Below the pieces are notes generated by a model, which was not told the DNA's origin, did not search any database, and saw only the letters and a program-made list of their open reading frames with translations. A program made the position numbers and the translations under genes. From Litorilituus lipolyticus (GTDB lineage Bacteria > Pseudomonadota > Gammaproteobacteria > Enterobacterales > Alteromonadaceae): 64,000 nucleotides of DNA. Below are positions 41,815 through 51,291 of the stretch, piece by piece; positions within the stretch are counted from its first letter, which is position 1, and the number at the start of each line of letters is the position of its first letter. Location of the stretch: the NCBI RefSeq assembly GCF_006439335.1, contig NZ_SAWY01000001.1, positions 205,562-269,561 of the forward strand. The letters are read 5' to 3'.

Positions 41815-42300
41815 CTATTTATCTTTTAATAGCTGCTTGAGTTTATCTTGCTGCTCTGAGGTTAGTGCCAATTCTTCTTTTTTGGCTGGCTTTCGTCTCA
41901 CAATTAAAACGACGATTACAAGACCTAATAACACTAGAATTGCAGGGCCAAACCATAAAACATACGTTAATTCTGATACCTTGGGACGATAAAGAACAAA
42001 CTCACCATACCTATTAACCATAAAATCAACAATTTCACTATCAGCTTTGCCTTGTTGCAATAATTCATACAATTCACGGCGTAAATCTGCCGCAATAGGA
42101 GAATTAGAATCAGCTAAGTTTTGGTTCTGACATTTTGGACAACGTAATTCTTTACTTAATGCTTGAAAGCGAATTTTCGTTACTTCATCTTTAAACTCAT
42201 AAGTATCTACAGGACTTGCATTAACATCATTTAATGAACTTGCAAGGGAAACAGCAGCCACTATAGCCACGTTAATCATAATACGCATTAAAGAACTCAT
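41815..42300 (-). CDS. ccmH: Cytochrome c maturation thioredoxin-like CcmH (CcmL-type)
   Basis: The 161-aa protein has a signal peptide, the redox motif LRCPKCQNQNLADSNSPIA (CPKC) near residues 54-57 and one C-terminal membrane helix (LWFGPAILVLLGLVIVVLIV). It keeps apocytochrome cysteines reduced for heme attachment. Only two bases separate it from ccmG. The TPR part found in fused E. coli CcmH is the separate ccmI here. Confidence 0.95.
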   Translation of the reverse strand: MSSLMRIMINVAIVAAVSLASSLNDVNASPVDTYEFKDEVTKIRFQALSKELRCPKCQNQNLADSNSPIAADLRRELYELLQQGKADSEIVDFMVNRYGEFVLYRPKVSELTYVLWFGPAILVLLGLVIVVLIVRRKPAKKEELALTSEQQDKLKQLLKDK

Positions 42301-42302
42301 CG

Positions 42303-42854
42303 CTATTCTCCCTGTTTTCTTTCAGCAATAATTTGCGCAATTAGCGGCTCAAATTCAGTACGCCATACGCGTGTATCAATTGCACCGGCAAATCGTTTTC
42401 TAATGATGCCATGATGATCTATAACAAACGTTTCCGGAGCTCCATAAACACCAAGATCTAGCCCCAATGTACCAATTTCATCAAAAATTGAAAATACATA
42501 AGGGTCTTCATAATGAGTCAACCATTCTTGGGCAGCATTACGTTCATCTTTATAGTTCAAACCATACAGTTTCAACTCTGATTTTTTCGCAATATCAACA
42601 AGGTAAGGGTGCTCATATTTACATGTAGGGCACCAAGTTGCCCATACATTCAACAGCACGATTTCCCCTGTTAAGTCCTGAGCGGATACGATTCTTTCAG
42701 CATTATTCAAAGTAGGTAATGAAAAGCTTGGTATTGGTTTACCCACCAAAGCTGACGGCATATCTTGTGGGTTTAATGACAAACCGCGATATAACACCAC
42801 ACCTAAAGCTAGTACTAAAATGAGTGGAATAAAACGAATTAATTTATTCATCAT
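42303..42854 (-). CDS. ccmG: Thiol:disulfide interchange protein CcmG/DsbE
   Basis: A membrane-tethered periplasmic thioredoxin that reduces the apocytochrome or CcmH. One N-terminal helix (IRFIPLILVLALGVVLYRG), then the thioredoxin active site WATWCPTCKYEHPYLV near residues 72-87 and the cis-Pro region YGAPETFVID. The ATG overlaps the ccmF stop by four bases. Confidence 0.96.
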   Translation of the reverse strand: MMNKLIRFIPLILVLALGVVLYRGLSLNPQDMPSALVGKPIPSFSLPTLNNAERIVSAQDLTGEIVLLNVWATWCPTCKYEHPYLVDIAKKSELKLYGLNYKDERNAAQEWLTHYEDPYVFSIFDEIGTLGLDLGVYGAPETFVIDHHGIIRKRFAGAIDTRVWRTEFEPLIAQIIAERKQGE

Positions 42855-44878
42855 GACACCTTAGTTGCTTGTGGGTTCATCACAGGGTTTGTGACGGCAT
42901 CCGCAATTACTGTCTTACTTGCTTTCGATGTTTTACGTTGACGATAACGTTTATCAAACATTGATAAAATACCACCGATACTCATAAAAATGGCGCCAAG
43001 CCAAATCCAACGAACAAAAGGTTTGTAATGTACACGAATTGCCCAAGCACCGTCAGGCAATGGATCTCCTAAGGCGACATAAACATCTCTGAACAAACCA
43101 GGATCAATTCCTGCTTCTGTCATACCCATGGTTTGTACACGATACGCTCTGCGTTCAGGCTTTAATAGCGCTACAAAATTATCGTTTTGGTAAACATTAA
43201 TTTGGCCTTGTTCCGCGCTATAATTAGGGCCTTCTACCTGTTTGATGCCATTAAATTCAATCTGATAACCAGAGATTTCAACTTTTTCACCCACAGCCAT
43301 TCTAATGTTTGATTCACTTTCATACATAGAAACAATAGTGACACCAACAATCGTTACGGCAATGCCTGTATGTGCCACAGCCATGCCGACATGACTCATA
43401 GTTAATTTTCCTGATTGTTTGTATTGATTTAATACTTCTTTAATAACAACAAGGAATACCCAAATAGCTAAAATCATTCCCATACTTACTAGCGCGTTAA
43501 ATTCTCCACCGTAAACAACTGGGAATAGCAAACCTAAGGCTACACTAATAATAGATGGCTTAAATAACTGCTTGCGAAGCTCACCTGATTTCGCTTTTTT
43601 CCAACGAATAAGTGGCCCTATACCCATAACTACGAATAGGAAACTCATAATAGGTATAAACACTGCATTAAAATATGGAGGCCCTACAGAAATCTTTCCG
43701 TAACCTAACGCATCAACCAGTAAAGGATAAAGTGTACCAAGTAACACGGTAACCGTGGCAACCACTAAAATAACATTACAAAGTAATAAAGCTGTTTCAC
43801 GGGAATAAAAAGCAAAACGTGAGAAACTAGATACGGCACTTGCTTTAAAAGCATAGAGTGTTAATGCACCGCCCATTGCAATGGCTAGTAGCATCAAAAT
43901 AAAGATACCTCGTGACGGATCTGCCGCAAATGAATGCACTGAAGTAATGACACCTGAACGTACTAAGAACGTCCCGAGTAAACTCAAACCGAATGCAAAT
44001 ATAGCTAATAAAATAGTCCAGTTTCTAAAGGTGCCACGCTTCTCCGTTACAGCTAAAGAATGGATAAGTGCTGTACCGACTAACCACGGCATGAATGACG
44101 CATTTTCAACAGGATCCCAGAACCACCAACCGCCCCAGCCTAGTTCATAGTACGCCCACCAACTACCTAGTGCGATACCTAATGTTAAAAACATCCACGC
44201 TCCTACAGTCCATGGACGTGACCAACGCGCCCATGCTGCATCCATTTTGCCTGACATTAACGCAGCAACAGCAAATGCGAAAGCGACAGCAAAACCAACA
44301 TAACCTAAATAAAGTAAAGGAGGGTGAATGATTAAACCAATATCTTGTAACAACGGATTTAAATCTCGACCTTCCATTGGGACATTAGGCCACAGGCGCT
44401 CAAATGGGTTTGAAGTCAATAAGGTAAAAGCAATAAAGCCAACCGCTATCATACCCATTACGGCAAGAACACGTGTTATAAACTCTTCTTCAATACCTTT
44501 GGAGAACCTTGCAACGGCAACAGTCCAGGCAGTAAGTGAAAATACCCAAAGTAATAATGACCCTTCATGGCCACCCCAGACAGCACTAATTTTAAAATAA
44601 TATGGTAAGTGACTATTTGAATGACTCGCAATGTATTTGACTGAAAAATCATCAACAACAAAACAATAAGCCAATATACAAATACTTATCGCAGTAAAAA
44701 TAAACATGCCAAAGGTTAATGGTTTAGCATAATGCATTAATTTTTTCAGTGAACTTTGCTGCGAACTATGTAAGCCAATCAATGGCACTATGCTTAAACA
44801 AATGGCAAAAGCGAGTGCTATGATCAAGGCAAAGTGGCCTAGTTCAGGTATAAGTATTGGTACCAGATCAGGTATCAT
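42851..44878 (-). CDS. ccmF: Heme lyase CcmF
   Basis: The integral membrane subunit that ligates heme to apocytochrome c. The 675-aa protein has about 15 helices and the tryptophan-rich WWD motif WGGWWFWDPVENASFMPW near residue 250, with flanking conserved His (GGHEGSLLLW, HPPLLYLGY). A large periplasmic domain lies near the C-terminus. GGAGAG precedes the ATG. It begins the minus-strand ccm arm. Confidence 0.97.
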   Translation of the reverse strand: MIPDLVPILIPELGHFALIIALAFAICLSIVPLIGLHSSQQSSLKKLMHYAKPLTFGMFIFTAISICILAYCFVVDDFSVKYIASHSNSHLPYYFKISAVWGGHEGSLLLWVFSLTAWTVAVARFSKGIEEEFITRVLAVMGMIAVGFIAFTLLTSNPFERLWPNVPMEGRDLNPLLQDIGLIIHPPLLYLGYVGFAVAFAFAVAALMSGKMDAAWARWSRPWTVGAWMFLTLGIALGSWWAYYELGWGGWWFWDPVENASFMPWLVGTALIHSLAVTEKRGTFRNWTILLAIFAFGLSLLGTFLVRSGVITSVHSFAADPSRGIFILMLLAIAMGGALTLYAFKASAVSSFSRFAFYSRETALLLCNVILVVATVTVLLGTLYPLLVDALGYGKISVGPPYFNAVFIPIMSFLFVVMGIGPLIRWKKAKSGELRKQLFKPSIISVALGLLFPVVYGGEFNALVSMGMILAIWVFLVVIKEVLNQYKQSGKLTMSHVGMAVAHTGIAVTIVGVTIVSMYESESNIRMAVGEKVEISGYQIEFNGIKQVEGPNYSAEQGQINVYQNDNFVALLKPERRAYRVQTMGMTEAGIDPGLFRDVYVALGDPLPDGAWAIRVHYKPFVRWIWLGAIFMSIGGILSMFDKRYRQRKTSKASKTVIADAVTNPVMNPQATKVS

Positions 44879-45192
44879 TTATCTCTCCGCATCTACTTTA
44901 AGAACATATCCCAAGATTCCAGGTTACTCTTCTAAAAGCATAATCAGTAAGGGGTTATAAAAATAATGTCGCAATGCTAACATTTTCAAGCGTAAAATTT
45001 TAGCTTAAATCTTTCAGGTAAGTTGTTTCAGAATGTTACAACTTTTCACATCTTTATTAACTTGCTTTTCGGTGGCTATGGTATGATATCATGCAAATAG
45101 TTTATACGATCCATATCAAGAATTATTCGACAAACATGGGTTAAGATCTGCTGCATACCTTATATAGCGTAGCATCATAAAAGAATACAAAA
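44879..45192. promoter_or_regulatory. Divergent ccmF / ccmA promoter region
   Basis: A 314-bp gap shared by the two ccm arms. On the plus strand TGGTATGAT at 45079-45087 looks like an extended -10, with AACTTG (45059-45064) 17 bp upstream. The assignment is by eye. No FNR or NarP site was recognised with confidence. Confidence 0.35.
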
Positions 45193-45861
45193 GTGAATCC
45201 ATTGCCAAACTCTACTCCATCAACACATAACAACATCCTACTTAAAGGCGAGAATTTAACCTGTATTAGAGAAGACAGGTTGTTATTTGATGATTTAAAT
45301 GTAGAAATTAACGCGGGTGATATTGTGCAAGTAGAAGGGCCAAATGGTTCAGGTAAAACTAGTTTACTGCGAATTTTAGCCGGACTTTCACAGCCCTATG
45401 AAGGCAACGTTCTCTTTAAACAGACCGCGATTAGCCAATGTCGCGAAGAATATCATGAGAACCTGCTATATTTTGGCCATTTGCCTGGAGTCAAAGGCGA
45501 AATGAGCGCAGAAGAGAATTTATCGTTTAATTTAGCTCTTCACGGCTTAGACACCAGCGAAACTCATGACGATTTAGCTCATGTAAACTTATTAGGCTTT
45601 GAAGATAGCTTGGCATCTCATTTGAGTGCAGGCCAACATCGACGTATTGCCCTTGCAAGACTTTACCAAAGCCAAGCCCCAATATGGATATTAGATGAAC
45701 CTTTTACTGCTATTGATAAGCAAGGGGTTGCTAGTTTAGAGCAGCGATTTACGGAACATGCTGAGCAAGGCGGCTGCGTCATCTTAACAACCCATCAAGA
45801 TTTACTCGCTATTTCGAGTGACAAAGTTAAGAAAATCACCTTAGACTATGCCTTTGAGTAA
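45193..45861 (+). CDS. ccmA: Heme exporter ATP-binding protein CcmA
   Basis: The ATPase of the CcmABCD complex that releases holo-CcmE. The 222-aa protein has Walker [16 protein letters not shown] near residue 48, signature [14 protein letters not shown] and Walker [12 protein letters not shown]. The start is GTG at 45193 with a poor ribosome site. ccmB follows by 16 bp. Confidence 0.95.
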   Translation: MNPLPNSTPSTHNNILLKGENLTCIREDRLLFDDLNVEINAGDIVQVEGPNGSGKTSLLRILAGLSQPYEGNVLFKQTAISQCREEYHENLLYFGHLPGVKGEMSAEENLSFNLALHGLDTSETHDDLAHVNLLGFEDSLASHLSAGQHRRIALARLYQSQAPIWILDEPFTAIDKQGVASLEQRFTEHAEQGGCVILTTHQDLLAISSDKVKKITLDYAFE

Positions 45862-45877
45862 TGAATTGAGATAGCAT

Positions 45878-46642
45878 ATGACCATTAAATCAGAACTCAC
45901 TGAGCAAGCTGAAACATCACTTGAATCATCAGAAAAAATCACCATGACACACTCTCAAATGAAGAGCTTATCTTATCGTGATGCTTTTTTCCTCGTGCTA
46001 AAACGTGACATTACTATAGCACTTCGCCATCGTGACGATATTATTAACCCTCTTTTATTTTTCATCATTGTGGTTACATTGTTTCCTTTGGGTATCGGGC
46101 CTGAAGCAAATACCTTAAGTCAAATTGCCCCAGGAATTATCTGGGTCGCTGCACTACTAGCTACCTTATTATCATTGGATAGATTATTTAAGTCTGATTA
46201 CAATGACGGCTCTTTAGAGCAAATGCTACTTAGCCCACATCCCATATTTTTGCTGGTGCTTGCCAAAGTTGTTGCTCACTGGTTAATTACTGGCTTGCCA
46301 CTCATTTTTATCGCTCCATTACTCGCTGTACTTCTACATTTAAATGAGCAAAGTTATGGTGCCCTTATTCTGACCTTATTACTAGGCACTCCCGTATTAA
46401 GCCTATTAGGCGCCGTGGGGGTTGCTTTAACTGTTGGCATAAAAAAAGGAGGAGTACTACTTAGCTTACTGGTTCTCCCTTTGTATATACCCGTTTTAAT
46501 TTTTGCTACCAGCGCAATTGATACCGCATCGATTGGTTTACCTTATAGTGGACAACTTGCTATCATTGCTGCGCTATTTTTTGGCTCTTTAACACTTGCT
46601 CCATTCGCCGTTGGAGCTGCTTTAAAAGTGAGTACTAACTAA
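45878..46642 (+). CDS. ccmB: Heme exporter permease CcmB
   Basis: A six-helix membrane partner of CcmA. The 254-aa protein has an N-terminal polar extension of about 35 residues, then FFLVLKRDITIALRHRDDIINPLLFF and the conserved NDGSLEQMLLSPHP loop. An internal ATG at about 45944 (MTHSQMKSL) would shorten the tail and is possible. The stop overlaps the ccmC start by one base. Confidence 0.94.
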   Translation: MTIKSELTEQAETSLESSEKITMTHSQMKSLSYRDAFFLVLKRDITIALRHRDDIINPLLFFIIVVTLFPLGIGPEANTLSQIAPGIIWVAALLATLLSLDRLFKSDYNDGSLEQMLLSPHPIFLLVLAKVVAHWLITGLPLIFIAPLLAVLLHLNEQSYGALILTLLLGTPVLSLLGAVGVALTVGIKKGGVLLSLLVLPLYIPVLIFATSAIDTASIGLPYSGQLAIIAALFFGSLTLAPFAVGAALKVSTN

Positions 46643-47391
46643 TGTGGAAATGGTTACACCCTTATGCAAACCCTGAAGTGTCATATCACTTCACTGGACG
46701 TTTATTACCTTGGTTCAGCGCTCTTGCTGCAATTTTGCTTTCAATAGGATTAGTTTGGGCTTTATTATTTGCCCCAGCTGATTACCAACAAGGTGATAGT
46801 TTCAGGATTTTCTATATTCATGTACCCGCTGCTTCATTATCTATGGGCATTTATTTCGGTATGGCTATTGCTGCTTTATGTAGCTTAGTTTGGCAATTAA
46901 AATTAGCGGATGCTTCTGCCGCAGCTATGGCACCTGTGGGTGCCGTATTTACTGCCATTGCACTATTAACAGGATCTGCTTGGGGTAAGCCAATGTGGGG
47001 GACATGGTGGATTTGGGATGCAAGATTAACTTCAGAATTAATTTTATTATTTCTTTATTTAGGTGTTATAGCGTTACATAGTGCCTTTGAAGATAAAAAT
47101 TTAGCCGGTAAAGCCGCAGGCATTCTTACCTTAGTGGGCTCAATAAACTTACCTATTATTAAATATTCTGTTGAATGGTGGAATACCCTTCACCAAGGCT
47201 CCACAGTAAGTAAACTGGGTAAACCGTCAATGTCACTTGATATGTTATGGCCGTTCTTATTCTGCTTCTTAGGCTTTGCAATGTTAGTTGCCGTAATTGT
47301 TTGTTATAGATTTAGAAATGAAATATTGGCTCGTAATAGCATCCGACCTTGGGTACGTGAATTAGTCAGTGCACGAGCAACTCATAAATAA
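46642..47391 (+). CDS. ccmC: Heme-handling protein CcmC
   Basis: It presents heme to CcmE. The 249-aa six-helix protein has the WWD motif WGTWWIWDARLTSELILL near residue 120 and the flanking His ligands (FYIHVPAA and EWWNTLHQGSTV). Translationally coupled to ccmB by a one-base overlap. Confidence 0.97.
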   Translation: MWKWLHPYANPEVSYHFTGRLLPWFSALAAILLSIGLVWALLFAPADYQQGDSFRIFYIHVPAASLSMGIYFGMAIAALCSLVWQLKLADASAAAMAPVGAVFTAIALLTGSAWGKPMWGTWWIWDARLTSELILLFLYLGVIALHSAFEDKNLAGKAAGILTLVGSINLPIIKYSVEWWNTLHQGSTVSKLGKPSMSLDMLWPFLFCFLGFAMLVAVIVCYRFRNEILARNSIRPWVRELVSARATHK

Positions 47392-47414
47392 TATAGATAA
47401 ATTGGAGAGCACAA

Positions 47415-47660
47415 ATGCAATTTAATAGTTTTAGTGAATTTATCAATATGGGTGGTTATGGTTTCTATGTTTGGCTTTCTTTTGGTGTTTCAGCACTATT
47501 ATTAGTTATTTTATTGATCAGCTCTAAAGCAGACCACCAAAAAATCATTAATAATATTGCTAAACAAAAGCAGCGTGAAGATAAATTGCGTCAAGCCAGA
47601 GAATTAAGAAAACAACAAGCAAGCTCAGCACAAGATGAAGCTGAGCAAGCGACTAGTTAA
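47415..47660 (+). CDS. ccmD: Heme exporter protein CcmD
   Basis: A small single-helix protein that helps release holo-CcmE. The 81-aa sequence has a helix GGYGFYVWLSFGVSALLLVILL and a basic coiled tail (KQREDKLRQARELRKQQ). GGAGAG lies before the ATG. Length and tail are ordinary for the family. Confidence 0.92.
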   Translation: MQFNSFSEFINMGGYGFYVWLSFGVSALLLVILLISSKADHQKIINNIAKQKQREDKLRQARELRKQQASSAQDEAEQATS

Positions 47661-47705
47661 CCCGTTGTAATTAAGAATTTAGTTTTATTTATTTAAGGAA
47701 ATTTC

Positions 47706-48230
47706 ATGAATCCACGTCGTAAAAAGCGTCTTGCCATTGTAGGTTCAGTGTTAATAGGTATTGGCGCAGTTGCAGGCTTAGTTTTATATGCGTTAAGTCA
47801 AAATATTGATTTGTTTTATACCCCTTCCGAGCTTACTCAAGGTAAAAAAGATACGGGATTAAAACCAAGTCTTGGGCAACGTATCCGCATTGGCGGTCTA
47901 GTAGTGCCTGGTTCAGTTAAGCGTGACCCAGAAAACTTAAAAGTCTCATTTAAATTGGCAGACATGAAAACCCCAATAGAGTTCAATGAAAGCGACCCGA
48001 TGACTACGGTCTACTATGAAGGAATATTGCCTGACTTATTTCGTGAAGGTCAAGGTATTGTCGCTAATGGCGAGCTAGTTAATCATAATGTTACTGGCCT
48101 AAGCATTGAAGCGAGTGAAGTATTAGCCAAACATGATGAAAATTATATGCCAGCAGAGCTAGCTGAGTCTGAAGGTAAAGGCCATAAGAAAACTTCTTAT
48201 AGTGAAAAGCAGCTTGAGAGCAAAGGTTAA
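47706..48230 (+). CDS. ccmE: Cytochrome c maturation heme chaperone CcmE
   Basis: A periplasmic heme carrier that binds heme covalently through a His. The 174-aa protein has the N-terminal anchor [20 protein letters not shown], an OB-fold beta-barrel domain and the heme-binding [10 protein letters not shown] near residue 139 (His and Tyr conserved). AAGGA precedes the ATG. The arm ends at the terminator at 48254-48285. Confidence 0.96.
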   Translation: MNPRRKKRLAIVGSVLIGIGAVAGLVLYALSQNIDLFYTPSELTQGKKDTGLKPSLGQRIRIGGLVVPGSVKRDPENLKVSFKLADMKTPIEFNESDPMTTVYYEGILPDLFREGQGIVANGELVNHNVTGLSIEASEVLAKHDENYMPAELAESEGKGHKKTSYSEKQLESKG

Positions 48231-48253
48231 AAAACCTCATCGCTATTAAAAAG

Positions 48254-48285
48254 AAAAACGCGAGTATGCATTACTCGCGTTTTTT
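48254..48285. terminator. Bidirectional terminator after ccmE
   Basis: ACGCGAGTA pairs with TACTCGCGT around a 5-nt loop, with A5 before and T6 after. The stop codon of the small minus-strand frame at 48284-48352 lies within its edge. Confidence 0.9.
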
Positions 48286-48352
48286 ATTGATATAACTCTA
48301 GGTCATCATCGCTACAGTAAATGACTGTTACTTCACGGTTTACTTCACTCAT
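48284..48352 (-). CDS. Candidate 22-aa small ORF between ccmE and the nag genes
   Basis: The minus strand carries MSEVNREVTVIYCSDDDLELYQ-like coding (22 codons). AAGGA lies eight bases before its ATG and a strong terminator overlaps its stop. It is acidic at the C-terminus and no family is recognised. A promoter is not obvious. The ribosome site and the placed terminator are the only support; chance is a real alternative. See the finding on the open stretch directly upstream. Confidence 0.3.
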   Translation of the reverse strand: MSEVNREVTVIYCSDDDLELYQ

Positions 48353-48540
48353 ATTTTACATCCTTTTTAAACAAGTAAATTTAATTTCGTTGTCCATGGC
48401 TCCATTCCACAACGCTAATGATAAAGTAGCATGAGCAGTAGGTGATACCTGACTGTACCAGACAAGAACGTTTTCAACACTGATTAGAAATACCTTATTC
48501 TTTATTGCTTTAGACTTTCATTCCCATTGAAATAAGGCAT

Positions 48541-48575
48541 AAAAAAACCTCGAGATAGCGAACTAATCTCGAGGT
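48541..48575 (-). terminator. Rho-independent terminator, probably of the nagK-nagA-nagP operon
   Basis: ACCTCGAGAT (48547-48556) pairs with ATCTCGAGGT (48566-48575) around a 9-nt loop, with seven T on the minus strand. It lies 155 bp after the nagP stop, with no gene between. Confidence 0.75.
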
Positions 48576-48729
48576 CGACCAAATGACCGTTTAACGCACC
48601 CTCAACCTGCTTAGCAAAAATAGTTTTCAACTAAGCATTTAGAGAAAGTAACTAAGCATAAAACCACATATGCTTAGTAATTCTATTGACCTGTGATTAA
48701 CATTCACAGAAACACCCAAATAACACGTC

Positions 48730-50028
48730 TTAGTTCCAGCTTCGCATTTTGCAGCCTTTTACCGCATAAAAAAGGATAAAAGCGTAACAAGGCAACATAA
48801 CGATATAGCCACCTTGCTGCCCCATTGAGCTGCCACTTGCTAAGCCCCAGAATAATGGCCCAAAAGCACCACCTGAAATACCCATAACAAGCAATGCCGA
48901 GCCTACACTGGTTAATTTACCCATACCTGAAAGCGCTAATGGAAATACCGCAGGCCAAACAATGGCATTAGCTAAACCTAAGAAAGCGATCAAAATTAAG
49001 GTATCAGGGAACTGTGCATCACCAAGGATAAAGGACAAAGCATTCGCAATGGCGAAAGAGTTATTATCGCCTAAAACAACACCTAAACTTAACAAAATGC
49101 CTAACACAGCCGAAACTGTCAGTGCCATTTGCTGTGAGACAAAACGAGGAATTAGTACAATACCTAAAATATAACCAATAACCATGCAACCCATAGTGTA
49201 TGAAGTCATTACGCTGTAATTTTCTACGCCTAATGATAAAGCAAATGTACCAATGGTATCCCCAGCAATAACTTCAACAGCGACGTAGAAAAACAACGCT
49301 AGTACACCTAATGCTAAATTTGGATGAGCAAGCGCTTCTTTAATGTGGCCTTTATTCTCACCTTCTTCAGCTTCACTTTCTAATTCAGGCAAAGGAGACT
49401 TTTTAACAGCAAAACCAAGAAAGCCAATAAATAATGCCATGCCTAAATAGGGATAAACCAATGCATCGGCCATTGCGTCGATTTGGCTAGACGATAATTC
49501 GCCCGCCGACGTATCAGAAAAACCACTTAGAATTAATGCAGTAAACACAATAGGTGCAACAACACCTGCTCCTTTATTTAGAATCCCCATAATTGAGATC
49601 CTTGCTGCTGCGGACTCTTCTGGGCCAATCCTTACAACATAAGGATTTACCGCAGTTTGCAGTAATGTTTGCCCTGCCCCCATAACAAGCTGCGCAAATA
49701 AAAATAGCGGGAAAAACTGTGTTTTGGCTGCGGGAATAAATAATAAGCCAGCAACCATCATTGTCGCCATACCTAAAGCCATACCACTTTTATAACCAAC
49801 TTTTCGAATGACTGCTGCAGAGGGTAAAGCTGTAAATGTTACCGCGATATAGAAAGAAAATAGTATCAATGATGCTTGAAAAGGCGATAACTGCAGGATT
49901 TGTTTCAGGTATGGCATTAACGAGCCATTTAACCAGGTAGCAAAACCTAAAATAAAAAATAACCCTGCAACGATTGCCATTGGCAAAGCATTACTTTGTG
50001 GTTTCTCTTGTGGTACAGACATTTCCAT
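48730..50028 (-). CDS. nagP: N-acetylglucosamine MFS transporter (NagP-type)
   Basis: An inner-membrane sugar permease of the FucP-like MFS family that replaces a PTS in Shewanella and relatives. The 432-aa protein has 12 helices and family motifs FFILGFATWLNGSLMPYLK, FSFYIAVTFTALPSAAVI and GAGQTLLQTAVNPYV. AGGA lies before the first ATG. GlcNAc as substrate is inferred from position with nagA and nagK. It imports free sugar, which then requires the NagK kinase. Confidence 0.88.
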   Translation of the reverse strand: MEMSVPQEKPQSNALPMAIVAGLFFILGFATWLNGSLMPYLKQILQLSPFQASLILFSFYIAVTFTALPSAAVIRKVGYKSGMALGMATMMVAGLLFIPAAKTQFFPLFLFAQLVMGAGQTLLQTAVNPYVVRIGPEESAAARISIMGILNKGAGVVAPIVFTALILSGFSDTSAGELSSSQIDAMADALVYPYLGMALFIGFLGFAVKKSPLPELESEAEEGENKGHIKEALAHPNLALGVLALFFYVAVEVIAGDTIGTFALSLGVENYSVMTSYTMGCMVIGYILGIVLIPRFVSQQMALTVSAVLGILLSLGVVLGDNNSFAIANALSFILGDAQFPDTLILIAFLGLANAIVWPAVFPLALSGMGKLTSVGSALLVMGISGGAFGPLFWGLASGSSMGQQGGYIVMLPCYAFILFYAVKGCKMRSWN

Positions 50029-50087
50029 AACTTCCTCGTAATTTACTTATTGTAAAATTTATAATTATTCTTTTAGTTCTTGCGTAT

Positions 50088-51218
50088 TTATATTTTTTTT
50101 CCACTGATCCAAGTTTCTTTCACACTTAAATCATCATTTAGCATTAGCAAATCCGCCTGCATACCCACACACAACTTGCCACGTTGCATTGCATTATTTT
50201 GGTAAAGATATTTTGCAGGGTACAAACTCCCCATACGAATAGCTTCACTTAAAGTTAAACCTAACTTTAAGTGAACATTTTTCACTGCACTTGCCATATC
50301 TAGTGAGGAGCCTGCTAACTCACCCGTTGTTGAGGTTAATTTACCATTCTCAACGTATACAGTGCGATCATACAGCGCAAACTCTGTTTGATCTGTGCCA
50401 ACAGGCGGCATAGCATCCGTAACTAAAAACACTTGCCCTTGTGGCTTTGTTTTAATGGCTAATTGACAACTTGCATAATCAACATGATGTCCGTCAACAA
50501 TCAAACCACAACTCGTGTTATCGTTTAACAGTGCACACCCGACAACTCCAGGCTCGCGCCCTTGTAGAGGTGACATTGCATTGAATAAGTGAGTAAACCC
50601 TGTGGCTCCCGCTTTTACTGCTTTTTCTGTAGTTTCATAATCTGCATTGGTGTGCCCAAGACACACTAAAATACCCAACGAAACCATTTTTTCAATTTCT
50701 GCAGCCGATACTGTTTCTGGCGCAACAGTAACAAGGATTTGCCCGATATCTTTACGAGACAACACTTGCCACTCGGCTTCAGATATTGGTCTGATAAAGT
50801 CTGCACAATGAGTGCCTTTTTTTGCTACCGATAAGTGAGGCCCTTCAAAATGAACACCAACAATACCAGGTACTTTTTCATTGATAGCTTGTGCAATAAC
50901 ATCTGCAGCTTGAGACATGACAGAGACTTTATCGGTAATTAAAGTCGGCAGCATGGCAGTCGTGCCAAACTTAGCATGAGCCATCATCATGGCTGTGAGT
51001 TTATCTATACTAGGAGAATCATTAAATAAGACTCCGCCACCACCATTCACTTGTAAATCAATATAACCTGGAACAACAAGCTCTTTAGAAACAAGATCAG
51101 CCTTATCTGTATTTAAATCTATGCTAACAATTTTACCATGCTCAATCGTTAATACCTGATCAGAATGAAACTGTTCACCGTCAAATAATCGATGTGCATG
51201 AAAGCGTATTGAAGTCAT
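50088..51218 (-). CDS. nagA: N-acetylglucosamine-6-phosphate deacetylase
   Basis: It hydrolyses GlcNAc-6-P to GlcN-6-P and acetate. The 376-aa amidohydrolase shows VPGYIDLQVNGGGGVLFND, the metal Glu in GVHFEGPHLS near residue 125, GHTNADYETT, THLFNAMSPLQGREPGV and the catalytic Asp in VTDAMPPVG. AGGA precedes the ATG. It lies between nagK and nagP. Confidence 0.96.
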   Translation of the reverse strand: MTSIRFHAHRLFDGEQFHSDQVLTIEHGKIVSIDLNTDKADLVSKELVVPGYIDLQVNGGGGVLFNDSPSIDKLTAMMMAHAKFGTTAMLPTLITDKVSVMSQAADVIAQAINEKVPGIVGVHFEGPHLSVAKKGTHCADFIRPISEAEWQVLSRKDIGQILVTVAPETVSAAEIEKMVSLGILVCLGHTNADYETTEKAVKAGATGFTHLFNAMSPLQGREPGVVGCALLNDNTSCGLIVDGHHVDYASCQLAIKTKPQGQVFLVTDAMPPVGTDQTEFALYDRTVYVENGKLTSTTGELAGSSLDMASAVKNVHLKLGLTLSEAIRMGSLYPAKYLYQNNAMQRGKLCVGMQADLLMLNDDLSVKETWISGKKI

Positions 51219-51291
51219 TTATAATCCTAAAAAGTAGCACGAGCTTAATAAGTTAGCAGCTCACCCTACATTATTGTATTTACTTTGCTAA

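Larger units (their letters stand above)
48231..48729. other. ccmE-nagP intergenic stretch
   Basis: About 500 bp between convergent operons. It contains the ccmE terminator, the small ORF above, a 53-codon open stretch without a start (48356-48517, minus strand), the nag terminator hairpin at 48541-48575 and about 150 bp more without visible features. Confidence 0.5.

Noticed and set aside
44328..44600. 90-codon plus-strand ORF inside ccmF
   Set aside because: It is antisense to a conserved membrane gene, has no family resemblance and is a shadow frame.
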